Shown: positions 15,023-25,372, counted from the stretch's first letter. The stretch is DNA of 64,000 nucleotides from Catellatospora citrea (GCF_003610235.1 NZ_RAPR01000001.1:682001-746000); one strand, 5' to 3'. Notes: generated by a model not told the origin, from the sequence alone. Numbers and translations are program-made.

Positions 15023-16108
15023 CTAGGCCGCCACCCCGTCGCTCGTCTCGGCGACGGACGTGCGCACCCGTGGCGCCACCACGGCGATCGCCGCGGAAAG
15101 CAACAGGCTGACACCGCCCGCGACGGCTATCGCCCGGTCATACGTGAGCACCAGGTAGGGAAAGCGGGAGTCCTGGTGCGACCAGCCGAGCGCCGTGGCG
15201 TAGTAGTACGCCAGGACCAGCGCCGCCACCCCCGCCACCGCGGCTATGCACAACCCGGGCGCGCCGGCGACCAGCATCGCGACCCTGCCCGCGGTGGTGT
15301 GCCGCTGGAACGCGCGTAGCGCCCATGCGGCGACCGCCCAGCCGACGGCGACGCCGAGGAGCAGTCCCGCCACGGCCGCGACCGTCACCATGGGGGGTGC
15401 CTGCTGGTGTACGCCGATGACGACGTTCGGGATCCCCGAGCTCGCGTACTTCTCGGTCGGGTCGCCCATGATGCGAACCACCAGGTCGCCCTTGGCCGCC
15501 CAGAAGATCGTCTGCTCGGGGTACTCGGCGATGGCCTGATCGGACCGGCTGTAGACGGTCCGCCCGAGCTGCCAGCCGTCGGCCGTGAACCGGTCTCTGG
15601 CCTGGTCGACCCATGCATTGACCTCGGCGCCGGGCACCTGGTAAGCGATCCAGGTGTGGGTGACCACGGGGTCGGCACCCGCCGGGACGAGGGACTCGCA
15701 AGCCTCGTTGGTGTCTGCCCGATCGCACCCGGAGTAGGACGCCGACGGGAACGGCCCCTGGACGGGCGCCAGGGCGGTGACGGAGCTCCCGATGGCTTCC
15801 ACCGTGGCGTCCGTCGGCATCGTCGGTGATGCCCGCCAGACCGCCTCACTCGCGACCGCCGATGCGGCAAGGCCGATGAACAGCGCGACCACGACCGCAG
15901 CAAACCGGTAGGCGAGCCTGTCGGGGAGCCTGAACCGCCACGTGAGTCCACTCAGGATCAGGTTGACGGCCTCTGTTCTGGTCGGCTTGGTCCGCCCCGG
16001 TTCGGCGGCGTCCATCAGCGTCGTGACGACCTCCAGGCCGCGTTCCCGGCGGAAGCTCCGGGGGTAGCACAGCAACAGCCTGCGGTATGCGACTTCCAGT
16101 TGTGTCAT
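15023..16108 (-). CDS. Membrane protein with PadR-associated N-terminal prefix domain
   Basis: A 361-aa protein. The first 30 residues (YRRLLLCYPRSFRRERG) match the short amphipathic prefix often found on permeases and membrane proteins encoded next to PadR regulators. There is a membrane span at about 70-90, then an extracellular region of about 145 residues with two Cys (SGCDRADTNEACES, possible disulfide), then three or four spans to the end. No transport motif is recognised. It lies 9 nt downstream of the PadR gene, so the regulator probably controls it in one operon. The start ATG 16108 has a weak GGGG site. Confidence 0.75.
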   Translation of the reverse strand: MTQLEVAYRRLLLCYPRSFRRERGLEVVTTLMDAAEPGRTKPTRTEAVNLILSGLTWRFRLPDRLAYRFAAVVVALFIGLAASAVASEAVWRASPTMPTDATVEAIGSSVTALAPVQGPFPSASYSGCDRADTNEACESLVPAGADPVVTHTWIAYQVPGAEVNAWVDQARDRFTADGWQLGRTVYSRSDQAIAEYPEQTIFWAAKGDLVVRIMGDPTEKYASSGIPNVVIGVHQQAPPMVTVAAVAGLLLGVAVGWAVAAWALRAFQRHTTAGRVAMLVAGAPGLCIAAVAGVAALVLAYYYATALGWSHQDSRFPYLVLTYDRAIAVAGGVSLLLSAAIAVVAPRVRTSVAETSDGVAA

Positions 16109-16117
16109 CGTCAGCCC

Positions 16118-16438
16118 CTACACTGCCGGAATCGCGCGCAGCCGGGCTGCGGCCAGGGAAGCGTTCTTGCGAAGCAACTCCACCTCGGCGGTGAGCAGCG
16201 CTCTGCCGCCGTCGGTGAGCCGGTAGTACCGGCGGAGGCGGCCCTCGACGGCCTCCTCGCGATCGAGGGATACGTGCCCTTCACCGGTCAGCCGGTCCAG
16301 GGCGGCGTACAGCGTGCCCGCCTGCAGCTTTACCCGGCCCTCGGAGAGTTCGTCGACGGTCCGGATGATGCCGTAGCCGTGCAGTGGCTCCTTCGCCAGC
16401 GCGGTCAGGATGAAGAAGGTCGGTTCGCGGATCGACAT
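16118..16438 (-). CDS. PadR family transcriptional regulator
   Basis: A 106-aa regulator starting MSIREPTFFILTALAKEPLH, the typical PadR winged-helix opening, followed by GYGIIRTVDELSEGRVKLQAGTLY and the wing RRYYRLTDGGRALL. It is short (PadR-s2 type), with a single C-terminal helix for dimerisation. The ATG at 16438 begins about 7 nt after a TTATAT -10 box, so the mRNA is probably leaderless; twelve further codons upstream are open but lie inside the promoter. A palindrome spanning -35 to -10 suggests autorepression. It is followed by its membrane-protein partner. Confidence 0.9.
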   Translation of the reverse strand: MSIREPTFFILTALAKEPLHGYGIIRTVDELSEGRVKLQAGTLYAALDRLTGEGHVSLDREEAVEGRLRRYYRLTDGGRALLTAEVELLRKNASLAAARLRAIPAV

Positions 16439-16445
16439 GCGTTCA

Positions 16446-16474
16446 ATATAAAGACAATCTTTATATGCAGTCAA
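16446..16474 (-). promoter_or_regulatory. PadR promoter and operator
   Basis: On the minus strand TTGACT (16469-16474) and TTATAT (16446-16451) have a 17-nt spacer. ATATAAAG and CTTTATAT (16446-16453 and 16459-16466) form an 8-bp inverted repeat over the -10 and spacer, a plausible PadR binding site. The AT-rich block is conspicuous in this GC-rich DNA. The next gene's stop codon (16471) overlaps the -35. Confidence 0.7.
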
Positions 16475-17205
16475 TCTTTAGTTGCCCCGCTTCGCTTCGG
16501 CAGGTCACCGGCCAAGCGAGCACGGAAGCCCGGGTCTGCACCGCGGGCGAATGCCACCAGGCCGGCAGCGTCGCGCCGCGCCTCCTCCAGGGACACACCG
16601 GACGCGCCCGGCCAGCGCGCCCACGGCCCGTCCGGGCCGAGGATCGCTTCGGCATAGCCGGTGCCCAGACTGTCATCGAGATACAGCAGCGCGCCCATCG
16701 CCGCGATCTGACAATGCCGCTCGTCCTCGTCCTCCTCCGGTGCGAGGCTCATGAGCAGGTAGTCGCTCAGAATCCGGGCATCCTGCTCCGTGCCCAGGCC
16801 GGCCAAGGCGACACAGTACGGGTGCAGGAATCCGCCCGACCTCGGGTCGCTCATGTCCCGGGCGATGCGAGGGCGTAGCTCGCTGCGGCTCCCGCACGCG
16901 ATCAACCAGCCCGCGACCAGGCGCTCCCGCCAGCCGTAGTCGAGCAACTCCAACAGATCCGCCACCGTGGCACGCCGGGCACAGCGCCGCAGCCCCCACT
17001 GGAACAACCGCTGGCGCGCCCTTGGCATCAACAACGCGGGTTGCCTCAACTGCAGGTACCGCCACGCGCCGCAGCGCCGCCGCAGCCGCAGCTCATGCCG
17101 ACCTGCCGCGTCGAGCAGGGGCAACATGAGGACACCGGCGGGGCGATACCACACATGGACCGCGATCCAGTCCCACATCGACACGACAACCTCGGTCTTC
17201 CCCAT
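16471..17205 (-). CDS. DUF6000-like hypothetical protein
   Basis: A 244-aa protein without signal or membrane segment, rich in Trp, Arg and Leu. It has a central run of helices (LLELLDYGWRERLVAGWLIACG) and a segment GGFLHPYCVALAGLGTEQDARILSDYL, resembling HEAT-like helical repeats. This pattern recalls the DUF6000 family, of unknown function. The start ATG 17205 is poorly supported by a ribosome site, and a Met at residue 10 is possible. Its 3' end runs into the PadR promoter, so read-through could affect that operon. Confidence 0.6.
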   Translation of the reverse strand: MGKTEVVVSMWDWIAVHVWYRPAGVLMLPLLDAAGRHELRLRRRCGAWRYLQLRQPALLMPRARQRLFQWGLRRCARRATVADLLELLDYGWRERLVAGWLIACGSRSELRPRIARDMSDPRSGGFLHPYCVALAGLGTEQDARILSDYLLMSLAPEEDEDERHCQIAAMGALLYLDDSLGTGYAEAILGPDGPWARWPGASGVSLEEARRDAAGLVAFARGADPGFRARLAGDLPKRSGATKD

Positions 17206-17313
17206 GCATCCGTTCGATCACCTGGGCTCTATTGCACAGAAATGCACCAGAGTATATCGACAATAATTGATATACTGCGCTTTTTAGCCTGATCCACAAA
17301 GGAGAGAAGCTGA

Positions 17314-18204
17314 GTGAGAAATCTACTGAACATCGCGTCCGTGGTCGCACTCTCAGCCGGCATCGCCATCGCCTCGACGACGCCTGCCCACGCTGCCACG
17401 AACAGGAGCGGGGCGGAACGGCTGAGCATCCCGGACAGTAGTGCCTGCAAGGCGGGTCGCACGGTCCTGCAAGGCATGGTCGCGGGACCGGGGGGCCAGC
17501 TCTACATCGTCTTCACCAAGGCAGCCGGCGCGGAACCGGTCCTGTCCCGATGGTTGCGCGACGGATCGACCTGGGACGGGGCCAGCTGGATCTGCGCGGG
17601 GGCGCCGACCTCCATACCCACCCTCGGCCACGGCAACGATCTCGCCTACAACGCGAACTATCTGGGCCAAGGTCCGGCCTTGATCGCCACCCAGGGAAGT
17701 CAATCCGCGTTTCTGAGCGACAAGGTGACCGTCGTTCGCCTGAACGCCGACGGATCCGTGGGCACAGCCACGGAGGTGCGTCTGCCGATAGGCAACATCA
17801 GCGGCCTCTGCTACAGCGCGACGGCAGCCGGCGGAGCCGGCAAGTATGCCGCCCGACGGCTGGGCAGCCTGTGGACCCATCCCGGTGCCGGTGCGCTCAC
17901 GAGTGGATGGACGCTGGTGAAGAGCAACCTGACGGGTCACGACAATCGTTCCGACCAGGGCATCGACTGCTCTGAGAACTACATCTGGAACACCAGGTCG
18001 ATCAACACCTCGACGCCCGCCACCGGGTGGAACTGGGTGTACCAGTACAACTGGTCCGGCGGCGACGTGGAGAGCGACATCGGCGTTCCCGGGAACGACC
18101 TGACCGACGAGATCGAAGACATCACCCACGTGGGGAGCGAATTCTTCGTCGCCATCAACCGCAACGGCGGAAGCGCCGACTCCGTCAAGGTCTTCACCGA
18201 GTAG
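17314..18204 (+). CDS. Secreted beta-propeller-like hypothetical protein
   Basis: A 296-aa exported protein with a signal peptide of about 28 residues ending in PAHA-A. The mature part alternates short strands and turns (GGQLYIVF, GNDLAYNANYLG, NYIWNTRS, GSEFFVAINR), similar to sugar-binding or YncE-like propellers. Four cysteines are present (SSACKAG, WICAG, GLCYS, GIDCSEN), probably paired. No catalytic motif is recognised. GTG 17314 has AGGAGAG 7-8 nt upstream. The divergent upstream region (17206-17313) is AT-rich and includes TATACT, a good -10. It ends in a very strong hairpin terminator. Confidence 0.7.
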   Translation: MRNLLNIASVVALSAGIAIASTTPAHAATNRSGAERLSIPDSSACKAGRTVLQGMVAGPGGQLYIVFTKAAGAEPVLSRWLRDGSTWDGASWICAGAPTSIPTLGHGNDLAYNANYLGQGPALIATQGSQSAFLSDKVTVVRLNADGSVGTATEVRLPIGNISGLCYSATAAGGAGKYAARRLGSLWTHPGAGALTSGWTLVKSNLTGHDNRSDQGIDCSENYIWNTRSINTSTPATGWNWVYQYNWSGGDVESDIGVPGNDLTDEIEDITHVGSEFFVAINRNGGSADSVKVFTE

Positions 18205-18230
18205 CCTGCACCCGAAGATCTACCTGCGGA

Positions 18231-18279
18231 CATGTCCGAAGGGCCGGGTGCGAACCTCGCACCCGGCCCTTCGGACATG
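18231..18279 (+). terminator. 23-bp perfect stem terminator
   Basis: Arms 18231-18253 and 18257-18279 are perfect inverted repeats (23 bp, from CATGTCCGAAGGG outwards) with a 3-nt loop, starting 26 nt after the stop at 18204. There is no T-run. The next gene starts 47 nt later, so the hairpin isolates it. Confidence 0.75.
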
Positions 18280-18325
18280 CGACGACAGGCAGCAACGATG
18301 AACATCGCGCCGACGAGGAGACCGC

Positions 18326-18946
18326 ATGCTCGTGACAGTGAACCTTCCCACGCCCGCTCAGATGCGCGGCCGGCTCGCCGCGTTCGCCGCCATCTGCGGT
18401 GCGCAAGGCCGCGATCGTCGCGGCTGCTTCGCCGACGGCCCGCTGTGGCATTTCGACGACTGGGGCGGCAACTGGGCCGAACTGCATCACGACGGCGGTG
18501 GCCGGGTGGTCATGGTCGGCAACGACCATGAGTACTCCGAAACCTATTACGGCCCGTTCGCCGAGATGTTCGCCGAGCCGGAGACCGACCTGCTCGCCGG
18601 GGCGCCGCAGTGGTGGGCTCCGTATGCGCAGCAGGTCATCGCCAACGGCGAACGGCTGGGCTTCGTCTACGGCTTCGACGGCACGTGGTGGCGCGCGGAC
18701 TACGACCTCGACGACGGCTTCGCCTCCGTCGGCATCCCGGCCACTGATGACACGCACTGTGTCGAACTGATCTCGGAGTTCGTCAAGGACGCCGCCGGCG
18801 CACCGGACCCGGCCGCCATCGAGGCATTGATCGCGGCGGACGCCGCGGTGACCGTCGCGCAGGTCGCGGCGGTCATCGGCGACAGGTGGGACGCGGCTGC
18901 GGGCGCCGCCGCCGCCCGCGCCTTCCTCGCCGTCGAGGTCGCCTGA
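18326..18946 (+). CDS. Hypothetical cytoplasmic protein
   Basis: A 206-aa acidic protein, unusually rich in Trp, Tyr and Asp in its first 130 residues (WHFDDWGGNWAELHHDGG, WWAPYAQQVI, DGTWWRADYDLDDG), then an Ala-rich helical C-terminus. There is no signal peptide, membrane span or known motif. The layout suggests a small beta domain of the SMI1/SUKH or DUF-type immunity class, but I cannot assign it. ATG 18326 has GAGGAGA upstream. It is a single gene between a strong terminator and a 227-nt gap. Confidence 0.65.
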   Translation: MLVTVNLPTPAQMRGRLAAFAAICGAQGRDRRGCFADGPLWHFDDWGGNWAELHHDGGGRVVMVGNDHEYSETYYGPFAEMFAEPETDLLAGAPQWWAPYAQQVIANGERLGFVYGFDGTWWRADYDLDDGFASVGIPATDDTHCVELISEFVKDAAGAPDPAAIEALIAADAAVTVAQVAAVIGDRWDAAAGAAAARAFLAVEVA

Positions 18947-19173
18947 GATCGGGCGACACATGCCGACGGTTCATAGTCAAGGACGGGTCACCCATGCCGC
19001 ACGGCAGCCGCGCGCCAGGTGACTCCCCCGCATACGGCGATTGGCCGTATAGCAGATAACCACCTTCCAGGCAGTATTCATTCATGTCACTTCTCTACCA
19101 ATGTCGGTAGCAGCGGGCCTACCTTGGAGTTACAGAAGGTGATCTGACCTGACCTGTCGCGCTGGAGGTCGCC

Positions 19174-19545
19174 ATGCGACGCCTGCTCACCACCGCCACA
19201 CTCACCGCGGGGCTCGTGCTCGTCGCGTCCCCCGCCTACGCGTTCGCCCACAACCGGGTCACCAATCCCTGGGCGCACACCATCCTCGACGTGCTCACGC
19301 TGGCCGTCGTGCTGTCGCCGATCGTGACCGCGTTCACCTGGGGCCCGCAGCACCGCGGCCGGATGATCGCCCTGATCGCGCTCGTACAGCTGCCCGTCGC
19401 GATCATCGCGTTCGTCCCGATCATCGACCCGGTCCTGCACGCGGTCCTGTTCGTCGCCGCGCTCGCGCTGACCGGCACATCGCTGTGGCTGGTCCGCCGC
19501 ACCGCCGCCGCGCCGGCCGTCGAAGCCGTCGCCGACACCAGGTAA
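19174..19545 (+). CDS. Small membrane protein
   Basis: A 123-aa protein with a signal-like N-terminus (ending SPAYA-FA), then three hydrophobic segments (ILDVLTLAVVLSPIVTAFTW, MIALIALVQLPVAIIAFVP and HAVLFVAALALTGTSLWLV) and a short polar tail. No known family is recognised. ATG 19174 follows TGGAGG. The 227 nt before it (18947-19173) hold only a weak 7-bp dyad, ATACGGC/GCCGTAT, at 19032-19050. Confidence 0.65.
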   Translation: MRRLLTTATLTAGLVLVASPAYAFAHNRVTNPWAHTILDVLTLAVVLSPIVTAFTWGPQHRGRMIALIALVQLPVAIIAFVPIIDPVLHAVLFVAALALTGTSLWLVRRTAAAPAVEAVADTR

Positions 19546-19611
19546 CCGGGTCCGGTCACCACTACGCGCTGTGGTTCTTCCCCCGGACAGCGCCCGGCGG
19601 CCCGCTGGTCT

Positions 19612-19998
19612 TCACGACCTGCGGGCCGCTGCCGTATGACCCGTCCAGGACCCGACGGCGGTCTGCAGCCGCAGCCCGACGACACGCTCCCCGTCGCGTA
19701 CGACGTCCACGCGAGGGCAGCCGTCGTCGACCGGGCCCCAGCCCCCGTCGCCGCTGACGGTGTGGAACCGGCAGTGCTCCTCGTCGACGTAGCCCCAGGC
19801 CATCAGCAGGTCCCTGCCGTCGAGCGTGTAGTGACCGACGCTGGCCAGCCGGCCGCCGGGCAGCTCCCGCCGGTAGAAGCAGGCCGCCAGCCCCGGCACC
19901 GCGACACCTTCCAGCGCGGCTTCGTCGGCGGTGCGGTGCAGCTGGTACTCGGCGAGGTCGGGAAGCCGCTGGGCGATGATGCTGGCTGTGGTGGTCAT
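19612..19998 (-). CDS. Hypothetical protein, small beta-rich
   Basis: A 128-aa protein without export signal. Patterns such as FYRRELPGGRLASVGHYTLDG and GDGGWGPVDDGCPRVDVVRDGERVVGLRLQT suggest an all-beta single domain. The frame is open far upstream, but that part is antisense to the ABC transporter; the ATG at 19998, starting MTTTASIIAQRL, is the natural one, although its ribosome site is weak. No function is assigned. Confidence 0.55.
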   Translation of the reverse strand: MTTTASIIAQRLPDLAEYQLHRTADEAALEGVAVPGLAACFYRRELPGGRLASVGHYTLDGRDLLMAWGYVDEEHCRFHTVSGDGGWGPVDDGCPRVDVVRDGERVVGLRLQTAVGSWTGHTAAARRS

Positions 19999-20157
19999 GC
20001 CCTGATCAACGACGTTGCCGCCCTGACGCAGCCCCCGTGGACGCCGTATTCGTGCAGGTGGGGGCGGCGAATCCACCGGTCGCGGCGCCGGGGCGTGGGC
20101 GCGTGCAATGCGGTGAAACCGCGCTGTAGGCGTAGTGGAACCGGCACGGTGCAGGCT

Positions 20158-20192
20158 GCTCCCTGACCGGTTGACGCCGGTCATGAGGGAGC
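20158..20192 (+). promoter_or_regulatory. Leader hairpin sequestering the ribosome site of the ABC exporter
   Basis: GCTCCCT (20158-20164) pairs with AGGGAGC (20186-20192), and inside it GACCGG (20165-20170) pairs with CCGGTC (20177-20182). The right arm contains the AGGGAG ribosome site for ATG 20197. It could be an RNA switch or, read as DNA, a repressor operator. Confidence 0.5.
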
Positions 20193-20196
20193 GAAC

Positions 20197-21191
<995 letters not shown>

Positions 21192-21195
<4 letters not shown>

Positions 21196-22046
21196 CCATG
21201 CAGATGACCCAGCCGGCGCCGGTGGCCACGACGCCGCGGCGGCTCACGCCGGGCGACGTCGCCGCGCGTACGACCTCGCACAACAGCCTGCGGGAGACCC
21301 TCAGCCAGACGATGTCGATGGCGTGGCGGGCGACCAAGAAGATGCGCCGCAATCCGGAGCAGTTCTTCGACGTCACCATCCAGCCACTGCTGTTCACGGC
21401 GATGTTCGCGTACCTGCTCGGCGGCGGCCTGTCCGGCAGCGTGGAGGCGTACCTGCCGCTGGTGATCCCCGGCATCCTGGCGCAGACCGCGCTGACGGCG
21501 TGCATGGCCACCGGCGTGCAGCTGCGCGAGGACATGGAGAAGGGGGTGTTCGACCGGTTCAAGTCCCTGCCGATGGCCCGGATCGCACCCCTGGCCGGTC
21601 CGATGATCGCCGACCTGCTGCGGTACGCCATCGCCTCGACCCTGACGTTCGTCACCGGTATCGCGATGGGCTACCGCCCCGGCGGCGGGGTGGCCGGGGT
21701 GGCGATGGCGATCGTGCTCACGATGATCGCCGGGTGGTCGCTGGCCTGGGTGTTCACCTGGGTCGGCACGCTGGCCCGCAGCGCGCAGAGCGTCCAGGGC
21801 ATCTCCATGATGATCATGTTTCCGCTGACGTTCATGTCCAACGCGCTGGTCCCGGTCGAGACCCTGCCCGGCTGGCTCGCCGCGTTCGTGAAGGTCAACC
21901 CGGTGTCCTACGTGGTCACCGCCACCCGCGACCTGGCCAACGACGGGCAGCTCACCGGGCACGTCGGCTGGGCGCTGGTGGCCTGTGCGGCGGTCATCGC
22001 CGTCTTCGCGCCGCTGTCGGTGGCCAGCTACAAGCGGCACCTCTAG
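21192..22046 (+). CDS. ABC-2 type exporter permease, DrrB-like
   Basis: A 284-aa membrane protein. Its polar N-terminus of about 60 residues is followed by six hydrophobic helices, with the ABC-2 landmarks QPLLFTAMFAYLLGG, a GVFDRFKSLPMARI loop (conserved in DrrB-like permeases) and FPLTFMSNALVPVETLPGWL. ATG 21192 overlaps the TGA of the ATPase (ATGA). It converges on the large regulator at 22050 with only 3 nt between stops. Confidence 0.92.
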
Positions 22047-22049
22047 TGG

Positions 22050-25000
22050 TCAGCCGGCCCCGATCCGCTGGACCAGGCTGCGCGCCTCGTCGAGCAGGTC
22101 GGGGCCGCGCCGGTCGCCGTACTCGGCGGCCATCGCGGCCAGCAGCCCCGGTGCGCGCTGCTCGGCGTGGCCGGCGATCCGCTCCCAGGCCAGCGTGGGC
22201 ATGCTCCGGTTGTACGCGAAACGGTCCGCCAGCGCGATCAGCCGCACCGCGTCCGCGACGGGCAGCGCACTGCGCAGCAGCCCCCAGGCGCCGAGCGCGA
22301 ACAGCACCAGCCCGCAGACCGGATAGTCCAGGTAGGGATGCTCGGGGTCGAGCACCTGCAGCGCCTGTTCACCGGCCCGCGCGAACAACGCCGCGCCGAC
22401 CGGGTCGTCGGCCGGCGCGTAGTAGGCGTGTGCGGCCAGGCTGGTCGCCTCGGCCACCAGCACCCACGGCTCCAGACCCGTCGGCGCGATGGCCGGAATC
22501 TGCAGCTCGCGTACCCGTAGACCCGCCGCGTGGTAGCCGGCCAGCCCGGCCTCGATGTCTCCGCGGGCCAGGGCCAGCTCGGCCCGGCCCAGGTCGAAGG
22601 CGAGCCGGCCGGCCAGGACGTCGCCCTCGGACTCCGTCGGGTCACCCAGGTCGGAGAGCTGGTCGGCGGCGGCGTCGACGTCACCTTGGGAGATCATCAC
22701 GAGGGCGAGCAGCGAACGAAGCTGAATGGCGTCGTCGCGGGCACCGAGCCGGTCCAGCACCGGCAGCGCGGCATGCGCGTGGACCGCTGCCTCGCCGATC
22801 CGGCCGAGCTGCATCGCGAGCTGCGCGGCCATGGTGTGCATGATCGCCTGTGACCACGGGCCGACCGTGTCGTCGGCGAGCAGCAGCCCGCGCTCGGCGG
22901 CGTCCATGGCCGCATCCGGGTCGCCCATGTTCTCCAGGGCCTGGCTCAGCCACGGCAACGCCAGCGCGGCGATCTCGCGGTCCGGGGAAGCGGCATGGGC
23001 ACGGAGCTGCTGGAGAAAGCCGTCGGCCGAGCGCGGGTCGATGTCGGTCAGCATGGTGACCATCGCGGCGATCCACGGATCGTGCTCGCCCGGCCCGAGC
23101 TTGCGCAGCGCGGCCCGCAACAGGTCGGAATGCGGGGAGTTGGCGACCAGGGAGCCGTTGAGGGTCATCCCGATCGCCATCCGGGTGGCGTCGGCCAGCT
23201 CAGCCGGGGGTGTCCAGCCGTCGACCGCGTTCGCGGCCGCCTCGATGAGCACCAGCAACCGGGGGTGTTCGCCCAGGATTATCCAGTATCCGGCCAGCGC
23301 GGCGAGGATCTGCATCGTCGCCGCCGGGTCCGATGCGACCAAGGTCCGGCGGAGCACGTCGGAGAGGTTGGTCTCCTCGGGGCGGATGGCGTCGACGACG
23401 TCGAACTGCCTAGGGCTGAACAGGGCGCGGGCGTGCCGTACGGAGAAGCCGACCGCCCAGGCGCGCTGGGCCTGCTCGGCCGCGTCGTCCTCGCCGGCGT
23501 CGACCAGCTGCATCCGGCCGAACTCCCGCACGGTCTCCAGCATCCGGTAGCGCACCCCGCCGGGGCCGGTCTCCACGACGGTCAGCAGCGACTGGTCCGC
23601 CAGGTCCTGCACCGCGGCGAGCGCGTCGTCGCCGAGCATGGCCTCCGCCGCGGCGAGGGTGAACCCGTCGTGGAACACCGACAGCCAGCGCAGCGCCCGG
23701 CGCTCCCGTTCGGCGAGCAGGTTCCAGGACCAGTCGATGACGGCCAGCAGCGTCTGGTGCCGGTCGGGTGCGCTGCGGTCACCGCCGCGCAGCAACGCGA
23801 ACCGGTTCTCCAGGCGGCGGGCGATGTCCGCGACCGCCATCACACGCACCTTCGCCGCCGCCAGTTCGATGGCGAGCGGGAGCCCGTCGAGGCGCTCGAC
23901 GATCTCGGCCACCACCTGGTCCGTGCCGGCCAGGTGCACGTCCGGGCGGGCTGCCCTGGCCCGCTGGCGGAACAGCTCGGCCGCGTTCTCGGTGTCCAGC
24001 TCGGCCAGCAGGTAGACCTGTTCGGCGGCGATCGCCAGCGGCGCTCTCGTGGTGGTGAGCACTCGCAGCTCACGGGTGGTGGCGGTGAGGTAGGCGACGA
24101 GGTCGGCGACGGCGGCGACGATGTGCTCGCAGTTGTCCAGGATCAGCAGGCTCGGCGCCTGGTCCAGGTAACGCGCGATCCGGGCCCGCACGTCGGCCCG
24201 CTGCTCGGGGGTGAGGGTGCGCCGGCCGCTGACCGAGTCCCGCACGCCGAGCGCCGACCCGATCTCGCCGACGAGGTCGTCGGGTGCGGTGACGCCGACG
24301 AGCTCGACGAAGTGCACCACCGGGGCCGGGTGTTCGCGGCCGAGCACATGGGCCAGCCGGGTCTTGCCCAGTCCGCCCGGCCCGACGATGGACACCACCC
24401 GGGAGGCGGCGAGCAGCGCGTGCAGCCGGCGGATGTCGGCGGCGCGGCCGAGCAGCGTGGTCGCCTCGTAGTGCACGCCCGCCCGGACCGGGCTGTCCTG
24501 GACGAGCAGCTCGCGGTGGATGCGCTGCAGGTCCGGGCCGGGGTCGGCGCCGATGCGATCGCGCAGGTCCGCCCGGTAGGCCTCGTATCGGCTCAGCGCG
24601 GCGCCGGTGCCCCGGACCGCTGCCTCACTGCGCAGCAGGTCCGACAGCAGCGCCTCGTCCGCGGGGTTGGCCGCCCAGGCCTTGGCCAGGACGGGCAGCG
24701 CCTCGGCGTACGCGCCGAGCCTGGCCTCGGCCCTGGCCAGCAGCAGCCGCACCTGTTCAAGATCGCGTTCGGCCTGGCGTCGCAGCGACCCGAGCGGACC
24801 GTGACCGTCACCGGCGGCGACCGTGCCGAGCGCGACGGCTTCAGCGGCCAGCTCGGCCGCGCGAGCCGGGTCGGAGTCGAACGCCGACCGGGCCGCGGCT
24901 GCCCGGTCCGCGAGCACCTGTGTGTCCACCCGGGCCCGGTCGACGCCCAGGCGGTAGCCGTCTCCGTCGCGGACCACCGAGTCCGGCCCGTGCGCCGCCC

Positions 25001-25199
25001 TCGTCCGGGAGACCAGGACCTGCAGCGCCTTGAGCGGATTGGCCGGGACGTCGGACTCCCAGATGAGGTCGACCAGCCGTGCCGAACCGACCGTCCGTCC
25101 GGCGGCGGCGAGCGCGGCAAGGAGCGCCTGCGGCCGCTCGCCCAGCACCGGCTCGCCGTCCCAGCGCACCGTTTCCAGCAGCGACAGGGTGATCGGCAC
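22050..25199 (-). CDS. AfsR/SARP-like regulator: winged helix, BTAD, NB-ARC-type ATPase, TPR
   Basis: A 1049-aa signal-transduction regulator. Residues 1-90 are an OmpR-like DNA-binding domain (ALQVLVSRTRAAHG), and about 95-240 are the bacterial transcriptional activator domain. From about 255 it carries a STAND ATPase with P-loop GPGGLGKT near 270 and Walker B LLILDNCEH, followed by about 500 residues of TPR-like helices. The ATPase probably gates DNA binding on ligand or nucleotide. GTG 25199 has no ribosome site but follows a TAGACT -10 by 6 nt, so the transcript is likely leaderless. The neighbouring ABC exporter (convergent) is a plausible target. A second protein of this class is at 28525-31494. 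Confidence 0.9.
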   Translation of the reverse strand: MPITLSLLETVRWDGEPVLGERPQALLAALAAAGRTVGSARLVDLIWESDVPANPLKALQVLVSRTRAAHGPDSVVRDGDGYRLGVDRARVDTQVLADRAAAARSAFDSDPARAAELAAEAVALGTVAAGDGHGPLGSLRRQAERDLEQVRLLLARAEARLGAYAEALPVLAKAWAANPADEALLSDLLRSEAAVRGTGAALSRYEAYRADLRDRIGADPGPDLQRIHRELLVQDSPVRAGVHYEATTLLGRAADIRRLHALLAASRVVSIVGPGGLGKTRLAHVLGREHPAPVVHFVELVGVTAPDDLVGEIGSALGVRDSVSGRRTLTPEQRADVRARIARYLDQAPSLLILDNCEHIVAAVADLVAYLTATTRELRVLTTTRAPLAIAAEQVYLLAELDTENAAELFRQRARAARPDVHLAGTDQVVAEIVERLDGLPLAIELAAAKVRVMAVADIARRLENRFALLRGGDRSAPDRHQTLLAVIDWSWNLLAERERRALRWLSVFHDGFTLAAAEAMLGDDALAAVQDLADQSLLTVVETGPGGVRYRMLETVREFGRMQLVDAGEDDAAEQAQRAWAVGFSVRHARALFSPRQFDVVDAIRPEETNLSDVLRRTLVASDPAATMQILAALAGYWIILGEHPRLLVLIEAAANAVDGWTPPAELADATRMAIGMTLNGSLVANSPHSDLLRAALRKLGPGEHDPWIAAMVTMLTDIDPRSADGFLQQLRAHAASPDREIAALALPWLSQALENMGDPDAAMDAAERGLLLADDTVGPWSQAIMHTMAAQLAMQLGRIGEAAVHAHAALPVLDRLGARDDAIQLRSLLALVMISQGDVDAAADQLSDLGDPTESEGDVLAGRLAFDLGRAELALARGDIEAGLAGYHAAGLRVRELQIPAIAPTGLEPWVLVAEATSLAAHAYYAPADDPVGAALFARAGEQALQVLDPEHPYLDYPVCGLVLFALGAWGLLRSALPVADAVRLIALADRFAYNRSMPTLAWERIAGHAEQRAPGLLAAMAAEYGDRRGPDLLDEARSLVQRIGAG

Positions 25200-25205
25200 G
25201 CGCCA

Positions 25206-25211
25206 AGTCTA
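25206..25211 (-). promoter_or_regulatory. -10 box for a probable leaderless AfsR-like transcript
   Basis: TAGACT on the minus strand is separated from the GTG start at 25199 by 6 nt, placing the transcription start on the first codon. No Shine-Dalgarno sequence is present. Confidence 0.45.
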
Positions 25212-25372
25212 AGCGTCGGCCGGTCCGGCGCTCCGCACGTGTGCCGGGTCGACGTTCCGGCCTCGCCGGAGCACCGCGGCACCCGGCGAAACCGACCGCC
25301 GTGCCGGCAGCCCGGCCGACCAGCACGACATGCGCCCCGGTAGATTTCGCGGCCGGACGGAAGCGGGGGCGC

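Noticed and set aside
18873..19085. Small minus-strand frame before 19085
   Set aside because: No ribosome site and it runs antisense into the 18326-18946 gene.
23000..25343. 782-codon plus-strand frame
   Set aside because: Antisense to the AfsR-like ATPase; composition is that of a shadow frame.
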